A program made the position numbers and the translations under genes. A stretch of 64,000 nt of DNA from Pseudotabrizicola algicola (GTDB taxonomy: Bacteria; Pseudomonadota; Alphaproteobacteria; Rhodobacterales; Rhodobacteraceae): the NCBI RefSeq assembly GCF_010915705.1, contig NZ_JAAIKE010000006.1, positions 145,216 through 209,215 of the forward strand, given 5' to 3'. How positions within the stretch are numbered: position 1 is the stretch's first letter; each line of letters starts with the position of its first letter. This document shows positions 43,875 through 52,905 of this stretch, in pieces. The notes beneath the pieces were generated by a model. It was given only the letters and a program-made list of their open reading frames with translations, made no database searches and was not told where the DNA came from.

Positions 43875-44291
43875 ATGAAACCGCTGATCCTTGCCGCCCT
43901 CCTTGCCCTTCCCGGCGCGGCGCAAAGCCAGACGGCCGGCCTTCTGGAGCGTGCCAACCGCGTCACCCTGCCCGCCCTGAAGCTGATGTCGGGCGAGCCG
44001 GTTTCCGAGGAACCTCTGCGCCTGAAATCCGGCACCTATTACATTCTGGAAGTCGTTTCGGATGGCAGCGCGGAACTGGCACTGGAAGGCGCGGGCTTTT
44101 TCCGGGCGATATGGGTGAATGAAGTCGTCATCAACGATATCGAAATCCGGCCCTCCGGCCTGCACTCCTTCGAATTCGACGACGAAGGCACGCTCGAGAT
44201 GTCCTTCGTTGCCATCAAACCGGGCAGCTACAGCCTGTCGGTGCCGGGCAGCACGGGGGCAAGCCAGCGGGTCGAGATCACCATCGAATGA
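43875..44291 (+). CDS. Small secreted protein of the PQQ-ABC operon
   Basis: 138 residues. Signal peptide ends near GAAQS (about residue 19). The mature part is beta-rich (YYILEVVSDGSAELALEGAGFFRAIWVNEVVINDIEIRPSGLHSFEFDDEGTLEMSFVAIKPGSYSLSVPG), resembling a cupredoxin-like fold, but I see no copper ligand set (Cys-His-Met). It overlaps the ABC ATPase start by 4 nt (ATGA) and is thus co-translated. Function unknown. Confidence 0.72.
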   Translation: MKPLILAALLALPGAAQSQTAGLLERANRVTLPALKLMSGEPVSEEPLRLKSGTYYILEVVSDGSAELALEGAGFFRAIWVNEVVINDIEIRPSGLHSFEFDDEGTLEMSFVAIKPGSYSLSVPGSTGASQRVEITIE

Positions 44292-45031
44292 ACGGCCTTG
44301 AGGTCCGCGGCCTGTCCTATCGCTATGGCCCCCGGCAGGCGCTGAAAGAGGTCAGCTTTTCGGTGCCGAAGGGAAGGTTCTGCGCGCTTCTGGGGCCGAA
44401 CGGTGCCGGAAAATCCACCCTGTTCAACCTGCTGACCGCGCTTTTCACGGCCCCCGAAGGCCAGATCATGGTGGCGGGCGTCAATCTTTCCCAAGAACCG
44501 CGCCGCGCCTTGGCCCGCATGGGGGTGGTGTTCCAGCAGCCGACCCTTGATCTGGACCTGACGGTGCGGCGCAACATGCTGTATTTCGCGGCGCTCCACG
44601 GAATTTCGGGCAGCGAGGCGGCGCGGCGCTGCGATGCCGCGCTCGAGCAACTGGGCATGGGCGAACGCGCAGCCGAGACGGTGCGCGCCCTGAACGGGGG
44701 CCATCGCCGCCGGATGGAGATTGCCCGCGCCCTGATTCACCGCCCCGAGGTTCTGCTGCTGGATGAACCCACCGTCGGGCTCGACGCCGCATCGCGCGCG
44801 GCGATCACGGACCACGTTCACGCCTTGGCCGATCAGGGCCTGTCTGTGCTCTGGGCCACCCATCTGACAGACGAGGTGCAAGACAACGATCTGACGCTGC
44901 TGCTGCACAAGGGCGTGCTTCTGGCTCAGGACACGGCGGCCAATCTCCGGCAGGACCAGTCCTTGCAAGATGCGTTCCTGCGCCTGACAGGTGGCGCAGT
45001 GCAGGAACACGGTGGCGGGGGCCTGCGATGA
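44288..45031 (+). CDS. ABC transporter ATPase of the PQQ-alcohol system (PedA-like)
   Basis: 247 residues. Walker A GPNGAGKSTL, Q-loop FQQPTLDLDLTV, Walker B VLLLDEPTVGLD, and switch THLTDEVQD. The signature is LNGGHRRRMEIARAL instead of LSGGQ, characteristic of this family. Its partner permease (45051-45848) is an ABC-2 type, so the complex is probably an exporter, suggested for toxic aldehydes or alcohol products in Pseudomonas. Substrate unproven. Confidence 0.9.
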   Translation: MNGLEVRGLSYRYGPRQALKEVSFSVPKGRFCALLGPNGAGKSTLFNLLTALFTAPEGQIMVAGVNLSQEPRRALARMGVVFQQPTLDLDLTVRRNMLYFAALHGISGSEAARRCDAALEQLGMGERAAETVRALNGGHRRRMEIARALIHRPEVLLLDEPTVGLDAASRAAITDHVHALADQGLSVLWATHLTDEVQDNDLTLLLHKGVLLAQDTAANLRQDQSLQDAFLRLTGGAVQEHGGGGLR

Positions 45032-45050
45032 GAGCCGAAGGGGGCGCGGC

Positions 45051-45848
45051 ATGAACTGGACGATCGCCTTGGCCGCCATCCTTCACCGCGAGGCCTTGCG
45101 CTTTGTCGGCCAGCGCGGCCGCTTTGTCGCCGCGCTTGTGCGGCCCTTGGTCTGGCTGTTTGTTTTCGCCGCAGGGTTTCGGGCGGCGCTTGGCCTTTCG
45201 ATCACGCCGCCCTACCAGACCTATATCACCTATGAAACCTACATCGTTCCGGGTCTGTGCGGCATGATCTTGCTGTTCAACGGCATGCAATCATCGCTGT
45301 CGCTTGTCTATGATCGCGAAATGGGGTCGATGCGCCTGCTGCTCACCGCGCCCTTGCCGCGCTGGTGGCTGCTCTTCTGCAAACTGCTGGCCGGAACGCT
45401 GGTGTCGCTTCTGCAATGCGCGGCCTTTCTGGCCATCGCAGCCCTGTGGGGCATAAGGCTTCCGCTGTCGGGCTATCTCCTCGCCCTGCCCGCCCTTGCC
45501 TTGTCGGGCCTCATGCTGGGGGCGCTCGGGCTGATGCTGTCGTCCTTCATCCGGCAGCTTGAAAACTTCGCGGGCGTGATGAATTTCGTCATCTTCCCGA
45601 TGTTCTTCCTGTCCTCCGCGCTCTACCCCCTGTGGAAAATGGCCGAGGCCAGCCCCCGCTTGCGCGACCTGTGCAACCTGAACCCCTTCACCCATGCGGT
45701 CGAACTCATCCGCTTTGCGCTCTACGGTCAGGTCAACCTGACCGCAGCGCTCTGGGTCAGCCTCGCGCTGGCCGGCTTCGGTGCGGCCGCCCTCTGGGGC
45801 TATGACCCTGCCCGTGGCGTCCAGAACCGCAAGGGTCAGGGCGGCTGA
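45051..45848 (+). CDS. ABC-2 type permease of the PQQ-alcohol system (PedC-like)
   Basis: 265 residues, start after AAGGGGG. About six membrane segments, with the ABC-2 motif in LRPLVWLFVFAAGF, IVPGLCGMILLFNGMQSSLSLVYDREMGSMRLLLTAPLPRWWLLFCKLLAG and the end LNPFTHAVELIRFALYG. It forms the exporter with the preceding ATPase. The last 18 residues (LWGYDPARGVQNRKGQGG) are repeated in decayed form 166 bp downstream. Confidence 0.9.
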   Translation: MNWTIALAAILHREALRFVGQRGRFVAALVRPLVWLFVFAAGFRAALGLSITPPYQTYITYETYIVPGLCGMILLFNGMQSSLSLVYDREMGSMRLLLTAPLPRWWLLFCKLLAGTLVSLLQCAAFLAIAALWGIRLPLSGYLLALPALALSGLMLGALGLMLSSFIRQLENFAGVMNFVIFPMFFLSSALYPLWKMAEASPRLRDLCNLNPFTHAVELIRFALYGQVNLTAALWVSLALAGFGAAALWGYDPARGVQNRKGQGG

Positions 45849-46090
45849 CTCCCGCGCGGCGTGCATAGAGCGGTCTGCTGGCCCCGACAGGCGCAACCCA
45901 CGGCAAAAGCCGCGACATCCGCATATTGCTGCGAGGGTCGGCTCCGGCACAGCCGTCCTCTGGGGCTATGACCCTACCCGCGGCGTCCAGACCCGCAACG
46001 GTCAGGGCGGCTGACTCGCGCGTGCGTAGAGCGGATTGGCTGGCCCTGACAGGCGCACCCGACGCAAATGCTGCGAGCATCCGCTCAGTG
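45785..46090 (+). repeat. Tandem duplication covering the 3' end of the permease gene
   Basis: Copy 1 begins about 45785 in the last codons of the permease gene, copy 2 about 45951. Both contain CTCTGGGGCTATGACCCT, then CGGCGTCCAGA, GGTCAGGGCGGCTGACTC and GCTGGCCC-GACAGGCGCA-CC. Unit period 166 bp; identity is high for about 110 bp and then decays. In copy 2 the frame reads LWGYDPTRGVQTRNGQGG then stop, a remnant of the coding end. Confidence 0.8.
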
Positions 46091-46136
46091 CTGCCAAGGT
46101 GAATGGCAACAGACACGACGGCTGAGGCTTCGTCTC

Positions 46137-46153
46137 GGCCAAGAGACTTGGCC
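46137..46153 (+). terminator. Hairpin in the gap after the permease operon
   Basis: GGCCAAG-AGA-CTTGGCC perfect 7-bp stem. It lies 290 bp after the permease stop and lacks a clean T-tract, so it may be a terminator of the operon or unrelated. Confidence 0.35.
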
Positions 46154-46259
46154 TTCCTCTGGCTGCGTAAGTCCGGCCAGAAGTTAAAGATTTCTGAATC
46201 GCGTATCCTATGCCATTGAAAACGAAGGCTTCTGCTTACTGTAACACAGGGGGAAACGC

Positions 46260-46290
46260 AAAACGCGCCACCCCGTGAAGGATGGCGCGC
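46260..46290 (-). terminator. Rho-independent terminator of the quinoprotein gene
   Basis: On the minus strand CGCGCCA ... TGGCGCG (7-bp stem, 12-nt loop) followed by TTTT, ending 26 bp beyond the dehydrogenase stop. Confidence 0.7.
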
Positions 46291-46315
46291 CTTGCTGTTG
46301 CCTGACCGGAGGGGG

Positions 46316-48091
46316 TCAGTTTGCAGCGGCAAGCTGTTTGGGCAGGCGGAAGGTCCAGAGCGTCCCGCCCTGATTGAGGTAGTTGACCTTCTTGGCCACC
46401 TCCCCGCCCCAGAGCGGAACCGCCCCACCCCAGCCCGAGATGACAGAGACGTATTGCTCTCCATCCATCTCCCATGTCACAGGCTGGCCCACGATGCCCG
46501 ATCCGGTCTGGAATGACCAAAGCGTCTCGCCGGTGGCATCATCCAGCGCGAGGAACTCGCCTTCGGGGGTGCCAAAGAACACAAGACCGCCCGCCGTCGT
46601 CATCACCCCGCCCCAGAGCGGCGCTTCATTCTTGTATTCCCACTTCCATTCGCCGGTCATCGGATCAATGGCCTTGAGGCTGCCGATATGGTCCTCATAA
46701 TTGGGCTTGATGGTGAAGCCCGAGCCAAGATAGGCCGCACCCTTCTTGTAGGTGACCGGCTCGTTCCAGATATCCATGCCCCATTCGTTCGACGGCACAT
46801 AGAACAGCCCGGTGTTCTGGCTGAAGGCCATCGGCATCCAGTTCTTGCCGCCAAGGAAAGAAGGCGATGCGAACACCATTTCCCCCTTGGCACCGTCTGC
46901 CGATTGCGCCGGATTGCCGGGGCGGTTTTCCTCGACAAAGATCGGGCGGCCCGTCTCGTCGATACCCGAGGCCCAGCTGATATCCTTGACAAAGGGCCAG
47001 GCGTTCAGGAACTTGCCGTCTTCACGGTTCAGGACATAGAAATACCCGTTGCGGTCGGCAGTCGCATATTTCTTGTTTCCATCCTTGTCGACGAAAGACA
47101 CGACCTCGTTCACGCCGTCATAATCCCAACCTTCGCGCGGGGTGGTCTGGAAGTGCCACTTGATCTCGCCGGTCGCAGGATCGATCCCGATACGGCTTGC
47201 CGCATAAAGGTTGTCACCCGCGTTGCCATCCACCGGCGTGCCGGCATTGCGCAGATGGCTGTTCCACGGGGCCGGGTTGCCCGCGCCGAAGACAAGCGTG
47301 TTGGTGTCCATGTCATAGCTGCCCCCCAGCCATGTCGCGCCGCCGCCCGTCTTCCACAGATCGCCCGGCCATGTCGCGTTCAGCGTGCCGGTCATCGTGC
47401 TTTCCTTGCCGTTCAGCGTCCCCATGTGGCCTTCGATCACCGGACGCGTCCAGACCGTCTCTCCCGTCAGCGCATCGCGCGCCTGAACCTCGCCGACGAT
47501 GCCGAATTCCCCGCCGGAATTGCCCGTGATCACCAGACCATTCACGATCAGCGGGGCGGCAGTATAGCTGTAGCCTTCCTTGTATTCGGCGATCTTCTTG
47601 TTCCACACGACATCGCCGGTCTTGGCGTTCAGCGCCACGATCCGTGCATCAAGCGTGCCGAAATAAACGTTATCCCCATAGATCGCCGCGCCGCGGTTGA
47701 TCACATCGCAGCAAGGCAAAATGCCCTCGGGCAGACGCGCATCATACTGCCAAAGCTCTTTGCCCGTCGCGACATCGATCGCGTAAAGCCGCGAATACGA
47801 GCCGGTGATATACATCACACCGTCATAGACCAAAGGCTGCGTTTCCTGCCCGCGCTGCTTTTCCCCCCCGAGGCTGAATGCCCATGCCGGAACCAGGTTC
47901 TTCACATTCTCCTTGTTCAAGGTGGTCAGCGGGCTGAAGCGCTGCAGATCGCGCCCCATACCGTTGGTCAGCACATCGCCCGTGCTTTGCGCATCGCCTG
48001 CAAGTTGCTCTTCGGTCACCCCGGCATAGATCGGCGCGGTGGCGAGCGAGGCGGCCAATCCGGCGACCGCGGCCACGATAAAGCGGTTCAT
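46316..48091 (-). CDS. PQQ-dependent alcohol dehydrogenase (quinoprotein, ExaF/PedH-like)
   Basis: 591 residues with signal peptide (about 1-23). The vicinal disulfide Cys127-Cys128 ([10 protein letters not shown]) and propeller repeats are present; PQQ/metal ligands include Glu195 (GGEFG), Asn272 (AGNPAPWN) and catalytic Asp323 in GWDYDGVNE. Asp325, two residues beyond, is the extra carboxylate that marks lanthanide-using XoxF/ExaF/PedH enzymes (calcium enzymes carry Ala or Ser there). It oxidises primary alcohols in the periplasm, passing electrons to the PedF-like cytochrome. The divergent SBP gene shares its promoter. Confidence 0.92.
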   Translation of the reverse strand: MNRFIVAAVAGLAASLATAPIYAGVTEEQLAGDAQSTGDVLTNGMGRDLQRFSPLTTLNKENVKNLVPAWAFSLGGEKQRGQETQPLVYDGVMYITGSYSRLYAIDVATGKELWQYDARLPEGILPCCDVINRGAAIYGDNVYFGTLDARIVALNAKTGDVVWNKKIAEYKEGYSYTAAPLIVNGLVITGNSGGEFGIVGEVQARDALTGETVWTRPVIEGHMGTLNGKESTMTGTLNATWPGDLWKTGGGATWLGGSYDMDTNTLVFGAGNPAPWNSHLRNAGTPVDGNAGDNLYAASRIGIDPATGEIKWHFQTTPREGWDYDGVNEVVSFVDKDGNKKYATADRNGYFYVLNREDGKFLNAWPFVKDISWASGIDETGRPIFVEENRPGNPAQSADGAKGEMVFASPSFLGGKNWMPMAFSQNTGLFYVPSNEWGMDIWNEPVTYKKGAAYLGSGFTIKPNYEDHIGSLKAIDPMTGEWKWEYKNEAPLWGGVMTTAGGLVFFGTPEGEFLALDDATGETLWSFQTGSGIVGQPVTWEMDGEQYVSVISGWGGAVPLWGGEVAKKVNYLNQGGTLWTFRLPKQLAAAN

Positions 48092-48177
48092 CTGTTTCCT
48101 CCCATGATGATGCCGACAAGACCGCAGCGACTCGCCCCCTCCTGCGGGAAGCTCTGGTCATGCAACATCCTGCGATC

Positions 48178-48195
48178 TTTCACGGCGGCGTGAAA
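48178..48195. promoter_or_regulatory. Inverted repeat in the divergent dehydrogenase/SBP promoter
   Basis: TTTCAC-GGCGGC-GTGAAA, 6-bp perfect arms, inside the 238-bp gap between the quinoprotein gene and the SBP gene. A candidate operator for alcohol or metal response; its regulator is not in the window. Confidence 0.45.
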
Positions 48196-48329
48196 ATTGA
48201 ACAATGGTCGTAGGCCGGGCGGGGTCTGCCCTGGCCCGCTCCCGCTGCCCGTCCGCGCCCCCCTCCTTTGGTCCCATTTGCCTGCGGCGCACCCTTGCTA
48301 TTCTACGGCCATCTCGGGGAGGAGAAACC

Positions 48330-49304
48330 ATGAGCTTTACAAGATCCATCCGCCTCTCGGCGCTGACCCTGCTGCTTGCCACAACGATAGCCGTGGCCGA
48401 AGAGACCGAATTGCGCATCGCAACGCAGGTCAGCGGCACCGTGAATTGGGAGTTGACGACCATCGCGCAGAACGGGCTCGACAAGGCCAATGGCTTTACG
48501 ATGACCATTCAGGATGTCGCCGCAGGGCCTGCCGCCCAACTCGCCTTTCAGGCGGGTGAGGCCGATGTGATCGTGTCAGACTGGCTCTGGGTTGCGCGCG
48601 AACGGGCCGAGGGGCAGGATTATGTCTTCATCCCCTATTCTCGTGCGGTGGGGGCGCTGCATGTACCGAAAGATAGCCCGATCAATGACTTGGCCGAACT
48701 CAAGGGGGCCAAGATCGGCATCGCCGGAGGCCCGATCGACAAAAGCTGGCTGATCCTGCGCGCCTATGCCCAGCAAGAGAAAGGCTTTGATCTGGCAGCC
48801 GAAACGGAACAGGTTTTCGGCGCACCCCCCCTCATCTTCGAAACCGCCATCGCGGGCGACTTGGACGGCGCGGTAAATTTCTGGCATTTCGGCGCCAAGA
48901 TGGAAGCGGCGGGGATGCGCCCCCTGATCACCGTGGCCGAGGCAGCCGAGGCCTTGGGCCTTGACCCGGGCACGCCGCTTCTGGGCTATGTCGTGCGCGG
49001 CGAGATGCTGCGCGAGCAGCCGGAGCTTGTCGCGGGTCTTGCCGCCGCCAGCCGCGGCGCAAAGGCGATCCTCGCCACAGATGATGCCGCATGGCAGGCC
49101 CTGCGCCCGATCATGAACGCAAAGACCGATGCGCAATTCGAGGCCTTGGTGGCAGGCTTCCGCGCGGGCATTCCGGCCCCCGGTCCCGTCGATGAAGATG
49201 CGGCGCAAAGAATGCTCCGTCTTATGGCCGATCTTGGCGGGGAAGAGCTGTTGGGAAAGGTCACCGATCTGCCCTCCGGCGTGTTCCTGCAACCGGAAAG
49301 CTGA
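48330..49304 (+). CDS. ABC transporter substrate-binding protein (SsuA/TauA/NMT1-like)
   Basis: 324 residues, start after GGAGGAG. Signal peptide about 1-23. The type-II fold starts ELRIATQVSGTVNWELTTIAQNGLDKANGFTMTIQDVAAGPAAQLAFQAGEADVIVSDWLWVARERAEG, then ELKGAKIGIAGGPIDKSWLILRAYAQQ, as in sulfonate/taurine/thiamine-precursor binding proteins. It is followed with a 1-nt overlap by an ATPase; the permease is at 36.1-36.9 kb. Ligand unknown; location suggests a cofactor or metal complex for PQQ enzymes, or an alcohol/acid. Confidence 0.87.
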   Translation: MSFTRSIRLSALTLLLATTIAVAEETELRIATQVSGTVNWELTTIAQNGLDKANGFTMTIQDVAAGPAAQLAFQAGEADVIVSDWLWVARERAEGQDYVFIPYSRAVGALHVPKDSPINDLAELKGAKIGIAGGPIDKSWLILRAYAQQEKGFDLAAETEQVFGAPPLIFETAIAGDLDGAVNFWHFGAKMEAAGMRPLITVAEAAEALGLDPGTPLLGYVVRGEMLREQPELVAGLAAASRGAKAILATDDAAWQALRPIMNAKTDAQFEALVAGFRAGIPAPGPVDEDAAQRMLRLMADLGGEELLGKVTDLPSGVFLQPES

Positions 49305-49906
49305 TGTCGCCACCCCTGTCCCTGACGCTGCACGGCGCTGCCCACGGCGCCGTGCAAATCCTTGGGGCCCTGTCTTTTTCAGTTGCCCCGCGCGAAACCG
49401 TGGCCATAACCGGCGCGTCTGGCGCGGGCAAGACAACACTCTTGCGGATCATCGCGGGCCTGCATCGCGGCTGGAGTGGAGAATTGCGGCTGCAGGGTCG
49501 CTTGGCGATGGTTTTTCAGGAACCGGTGCTTTTGCCGTGGCGGACCGCGCTGCAGAACATCTGCCTTGCCACCGGAGCCAGTCTGGCAGAGGGCGAGGCC
49601 GCCCTCGCCTCGGTTGACCTTGCGGCCAAATCCGGCGCCTATCCCGACCAGCTCTCGCTGGGCCAGCAACGCCGCCTGTCGCTTGCCCGCGCTTTTGCCA
49701 CAAAACCGGATGTGCTTTTGCTGGACGAAGCTTTCGTGTCGCTCGATGCGGCGCTTGCCGACGAGATCATGTCGCTGTTCGAAAGACTGCGGGACCGGCA
49801 CGATGTGGCGACGGTTCTCGTCACCCATGACGCCGCCGAGGCCGCGCGCCTCGCCACCCGCATCGTCGTGCTGTCGGGGCAGCCTGCGCGCATCGTGACA
49901 GGCTAG
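49304..49906 (+). CDS. ABC transporter ATPase (SsuB/TauB-like, short)
   Basis: 200 residues. Walker A ITGASGAGKTTLLR, Q-loop MVFQEPVLLPWRTALQN, signature LSLGQQRRLSLARAF, Walker B VLLLDEAFVSLD, switch VTHDAAEAAR. Typical SsuB is about 250 residues; the C-terminal tail is missing. The start overlaps the SBP stop by one base. Convergent and overlapping by 4 nt with the Sel1 gene. Confidence 0.88.
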   Translation: MSPPLSLTLHGAAHGAVQILGALSFSVAPRETVAITGASGAGKTTLLRIIAGLHRGWSGELRLQGRLAMVFQEPVLLPWRTALQNICLATGASLAEGEAALASVDLAAKSGAYPDQLSLGQQRRLSLARAFATKPDVLLLDEAFVSLDAALADEIMSLFERLRDRHDVATVLVTHDAAEAARLATRIVVLSGQPARIVTG

Positions 49907-50448
49907 AACAGCGGCGCGTATTTCCAGTTGTCGGCATCGGGGGTGATCTCGTCCAGATCGTAACCCGCGTCCTGCAAACGCCGCGCTACAGGAAGGCCGA
50001 GGGCAGCGGCGCGGTCAATCATCTGCCGTCCGGCAGCTTCATCCTGTGCCACCCCGCGCCCGCGCATCATGTCCAGCCCGTAGTTGAACATGCCGACAGG
50101 GTCCCCCAGTTCGGCGGCCCGACGATCCCAGGCGGCGGCAGCATCGGGGTTTTCCGGAGCCCCGAATCCGTTGTCCTCCAGTTGCGACATCCACGTCATC
50201 GCAGCGGTGTAACCATCTTCAGCGCAGCGCGTGAACACCTCGCGCGCTGCCCCATGGCGTCCCGATTTTGTCATCAGATAGCCCGAGGCGCAGACCGACA
50301 TAGAGGTGTTGCCCCGCTCTGCATCCTCGACCATGCGCTGCAGGCTCATCTCGTCGGGGTTCAGGCTGCCGTAGGCATCCGTTTCCGCTGCCACAGGGCT
50401 CAGGCCCAAAAGCAGGGCAACTCCGGCTCGTCCAACCACGGCGCGCAT
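49903..50448 (-). CDS. Secreted Sel1-repeat protein
   Basis: 181 residues, start at 50448 (GGAG upstream). Signal peptide MRAVVGRAGVALLLGLSPVAAE. Two or three Sel1/TPR-type helical repeats follow (HGAAREVFTRCAEDGYTAAMTWMSQLEDNGFGAPENPDAAAAWDRRAAELGDPVGMFNYGLDMMRGRGVAQDEAAGRQMIDRAAALGLPVARR). Probably a periplasmic scaffold; Sel1 proteins recur near PQQ-alcohol genes. An in-frame extension to 50802 exists but shows no coding signature. Confidence 0.78.
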   Translation of the reverse strand: MRAVVGRAGVALLLGLSPVAAETDAYGSLNPDEMSLQRMVEDAERGNTSMSVCASGYLMTKSGRHGAAREVFTRCAEDGYTAAMTWMSQLEDNGFGAPENPDAAAAWDRRAAELGDPVGMFNYGLDMMRGRGVAQDEAAGRQMIDRAAALGLPVARRLQDAGYDLDEITPDADNWKYAPLF

Positions 50449-50805
50449 CTTTTGCTCCCACTCCAAAGCGTGAGGCAAAAGAATGCGCCGATCCAACCGG
50501 CGCGGCAATGCTGTCATGGTCGTAGTCTGATGCAGGGCACATGGCCGCAGAAACACGGGCAGGGCATGGGGCGCGTCAGCGGGGGGGCCGAGCCGGCAGG
50601 ACATTCCTTGCACCGCGGAATTGGTTAGCGCGACAGGATATGGCGACGGCGACCGGCAATCTGGCCGGCAGGAAGCGGGTGGCAGAATGTCAAGCCGCAG
50701 CAGATCGGCTTCGCGCGCCACAACCCCATCCATCACACTTCGCACCGGACATCCACGGCGCGGGCAGCCAGTTTGCCGCGGCAAGGCAGGCCGGCCCACC
50801 ACGGC
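50449..50805. other. Interval between the Sel1 gene and the MCP gene
   Basis: 357 bp. It must hold the promoter of the Sel1 gene; I see no other gene, RNA or convincing palindrome. Long open frames here are of the kind expected by chance at this GC content. Confidence 0.5.
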
Positions 50806-52518
50806 TTATGCCAATCGGCGCAAAACAGGGGCGGCGGTGCTTTCGGCCGTCGTGAACTGGCTAACCATCTCAATCATCTTGCGCGTCGCAGCGTCGAGCG
50901 ATCTGCACGCCGCTGTGGTCTCTCCGAACATGGAGGCATTCTGCTGCGTGACCGTATCAAGGTTGGCGATGGCACTGGTGATTTCGGTCAGCGAAAGCGT
51001 CTGATCCTTGGCGGTTCGGGCGATTGCGGCGACCTGTTCTGCCGCGGCGGCCACGCTGCCCGTGATCGCAGTCAGCGCCGCACCTGTCTGCCCGACCAGG
51101 GAAACACCGTTGTGCACATGCAAACCTGCCTCCTCAACAAGGCCGGTAATCTCCTTTGCCGCATCCGAGCATCGCTGCGACAATGCCCGCACTTCCGAGG
51201 CCACAACCGCAAAGCCCCGCCCTGCCTCACCCGCGCGCGCCGCCTCCACCCCTGCATTCAGGGCAAGCAGATTGGTCTGGAACGCGATTTCATCAATCAC
51301 CGAGTTGATCTGGGCAATCTTTTGCGAGCTTTCTGCAATGCGCTGCATCGACTCGATCGCCTGTTCCACCACCGTGCCGCCGTCGATCGCCTTGATGCGG
51401 GCGTGGGCAGTGCTGGCCTCGGCCTCCGAGGCCAGTGTGGCCGAGGCGCGCACGCTGGCAGCAAAGTCAGACATCGCGGCCGACGTTTCTTCCAGCGTGG
51501 CGGCCTGACGTTCGGTGCGCAAAGCCATGTCTTGCGCAGCGTTGCTGATGGCTCCGGCCGCCCCCTGTATGCCGTGCGACACCCGCGAGACGTCGGAAAT
51601 AGCATCGCCCAGCCGACCTATGGCCGCATTGAAATCCTGCCGGAGCGTCTCGGAATGGGCAGGAAAACCGGTGGTGATGCCCACCGTCAGATCCCCGCCC
51701 GACAGGCGGTTCAGCGCCTCGCGCAGCGCGGCGACAATCTGCTGCTGCTCCTGCATCGCGGCTTCGCGCCGCGCCGCGTCCTGCGCCTCTGCCTCGCGCG
51801 CAAGCCGATGCGCCGCCTCGGCGCGCTGGCTTTCGGCGGCGGTCCTGGCTTGTGCAGCCTCTGCCAGAGCGCGGAGCTGGTCCGCCTCGATCCGCTGGGC
51901 ATCGGCCAGCACGCGGGCAGTTTCGGTCTGTTCCAACATCCTGTCGGTCTGGACCCGCGCCTCGGCAAGCGCGCGCTCCCGCTCCTCCGCCTGCGCCTGC
52001 AAACGCAATCTGACCACAATGGCGGCGATCAGGGCCGCGCTTTCAATGCTCACCACCGCACCATGCAGCAAGGTGCGGGCGATGTTGCCCAACAGATCGG
52101 CGGACGGATAGATCAGCCCCGGCATCAGCAGCCCGAGCGAGAGATGATGCACCACGATCAAGCCGGTCGCGACCAGAACAGCCCGGATGTCGACAAGCAA
52201 GATCAGGGTGGCCAGCGCGGCGAAGAACGTCATGTGCATGTCCAACTGCCAGGCATGGCCCGCCATGGCGGTCGTCAGGCCGATGGATTGGCCAATCACC
52301 GCAACAGCGGCACCCAACCGGGCTGCCGCCCCGCCCTGCGTCCGCGCAGCCCAGCCCAGCGCAAGGAAGACGGCCGCAAGGACCGGCGCCAAAGCGAGGC
52401 TGTTGCCTGCGGCATAGGCTGCGATGCCCACCATCGGCAACACGGCGCTTGCCCCCCGCAACAGCCAGAGGGCGGCATTGTCTTGGCTTTGGACAAGGGA
52501 TTGAGGGGATTTTATCAT
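50806..52518 (-). CDS. Methyl-accepting chemotaxis protein with multi-TM N-terminus
   Basis: 570 residues. The N-terminus (about 1-165) contains about five or six hydrophobic segments ([51 protein letters not shown]) rather than two TMs with a large periplasmic domain; a long coiled coil follows ([21 protein letters not shown]) and a HAMP-like [12 protein letters not shown]. The signalling hairpin is intact: [40 protein letters not shown]. It senses a membrane or cytoplasmic cue. No che genes nearby. Its start overlaps the small gene upstream (ATGA). Confidence 0.9.
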   Translation of the reverse strand: MIKSPQSLVQSQDNAALWLLRGASAVLPMVGIAAYAAGNSLALAPVLAAVFLALGWAARTQGGAAARLGAAVAVIGQSIGLTTAMAGHAWQLDMHMTFFAALATLILLVDIRAVLVATGLIVVHHLSLGLLMPGLIYPSADLLGNIARTLLHGAVVSIESAALIAAIVVRLRLQAQAEERERALAEARVQTDRMLEQTETARVLADAQRIEADQLRALAEAAQARTAAESQRAEAAHRLAREAEAQDAARREAAMQEQQQIVAALREALNRLSGGDLTVGITTGFPAHSETLRQDFNAAIGRLGDAISDVSRVSHGIQGAAGAISNAAQDMALRTERQAATLEETSAAMSDFAASVRASATLASEAEASTAHARIKAIDGGTVVEQAIESMQRIAESSQKIAQINSVIDEIAFQTNLLALNAGVEAARAGEAGRGFAVVASEVRALSQRCSDAAKEITGLVEEAGLHVHNGVSLVGQTGAALTAITGSVAAAAEQVAAIARTAKDQTLSLTEITSAIANLDTVTQQNASMFGETTAACRSLDAATRKMIEMVSQFTTAESTAAPVLRRLA

Positions 52519-52811
52519 GCGCGGGCACCACAAATCTGGGCAATCTGGCGGCCATCGCGCACCGCCCAGACACCCGACTGCATCAGGCGCACCACAAAAA
52601 GGGGATGGTCGCTTTGGGCAAGAACGGCAAATGGGGCCGCGACCGGCCCGATCCGCTGCCCCCCCGCCTGCGTGATCACGCGGTCTGCGTCCGCCCAAGG
52701 CGGCAGCACGACGAGCAATGGCCCCCCGCCCCGAGGCGGAGAGGCCAACGCCATCCACAATGGCGCGAAAAGGGACAGGGCAAATGCGGCGATGGTAAGG
52801 GATGTGTTCAT
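52515..52811 (-). CDS. Small secreted or anchored protein co-transcribed with the MCP
   Basis: 98 residues, start after AGAGG. An N-terminal hydrophobic segment ([23 protein letters not shown]) is a signal peptide or anchor; the rest is short and beta-like ([46 protein letters not shown]). It overlaps the MCP start by 4 nt, so it is co-translated and may be an accessory sensor subunit. No recognised domain. Confidence 0.65.
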   Translation of the reverse strand: MNTSLTIAAFALSLFAPLWMALASPPRGGGPLLVVLPPWADADRVITQAGGQRIGPVAAPFAVLAQSDHPLFVVRLMQSGVWAVRDGRQIAQICGARA

Positions 52812-52905
52812 GCTGGCCTCTGGTCTGGCACGACCCTAGCCATCCCCCCTTAACAAACCCCGAACAACAGCCTGCCCTGCCCGCTTTTCCGCAAGGGCGG
52901 TGCCG

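Larger units (their letters stand above)
45849..46315. other. Gene-poor interval between the permease and the alcohol dehydrogenase
   Basis: 467 bp. Contains most of copy 2 of the tandem repeat, a short hairpin (46137-46153) and the terminator of the dehydrogenase gene (46260-46290). I see no credible coding frame or RNA gene in it. Confidence 0.6.

Noticed and set aside
46688..48193. 501-codon plus-strand frame opposite the alcohol dehydrogenase
   Set aside because: Shadow of the quinoprotein gene; no recognisable protein features.
49903..50802. Extended 299-residue version of the Sel1 protein
   Set aside because: The extra residues have no domain character; a signal peptide and GGAG support the start at 50448.
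50773..52839. 688-codon plus-strand frame opposite the MCP
   Set aside because: Antisense to an MCP with an intact signalling domain; Arg/His/Gln-rich artefact.
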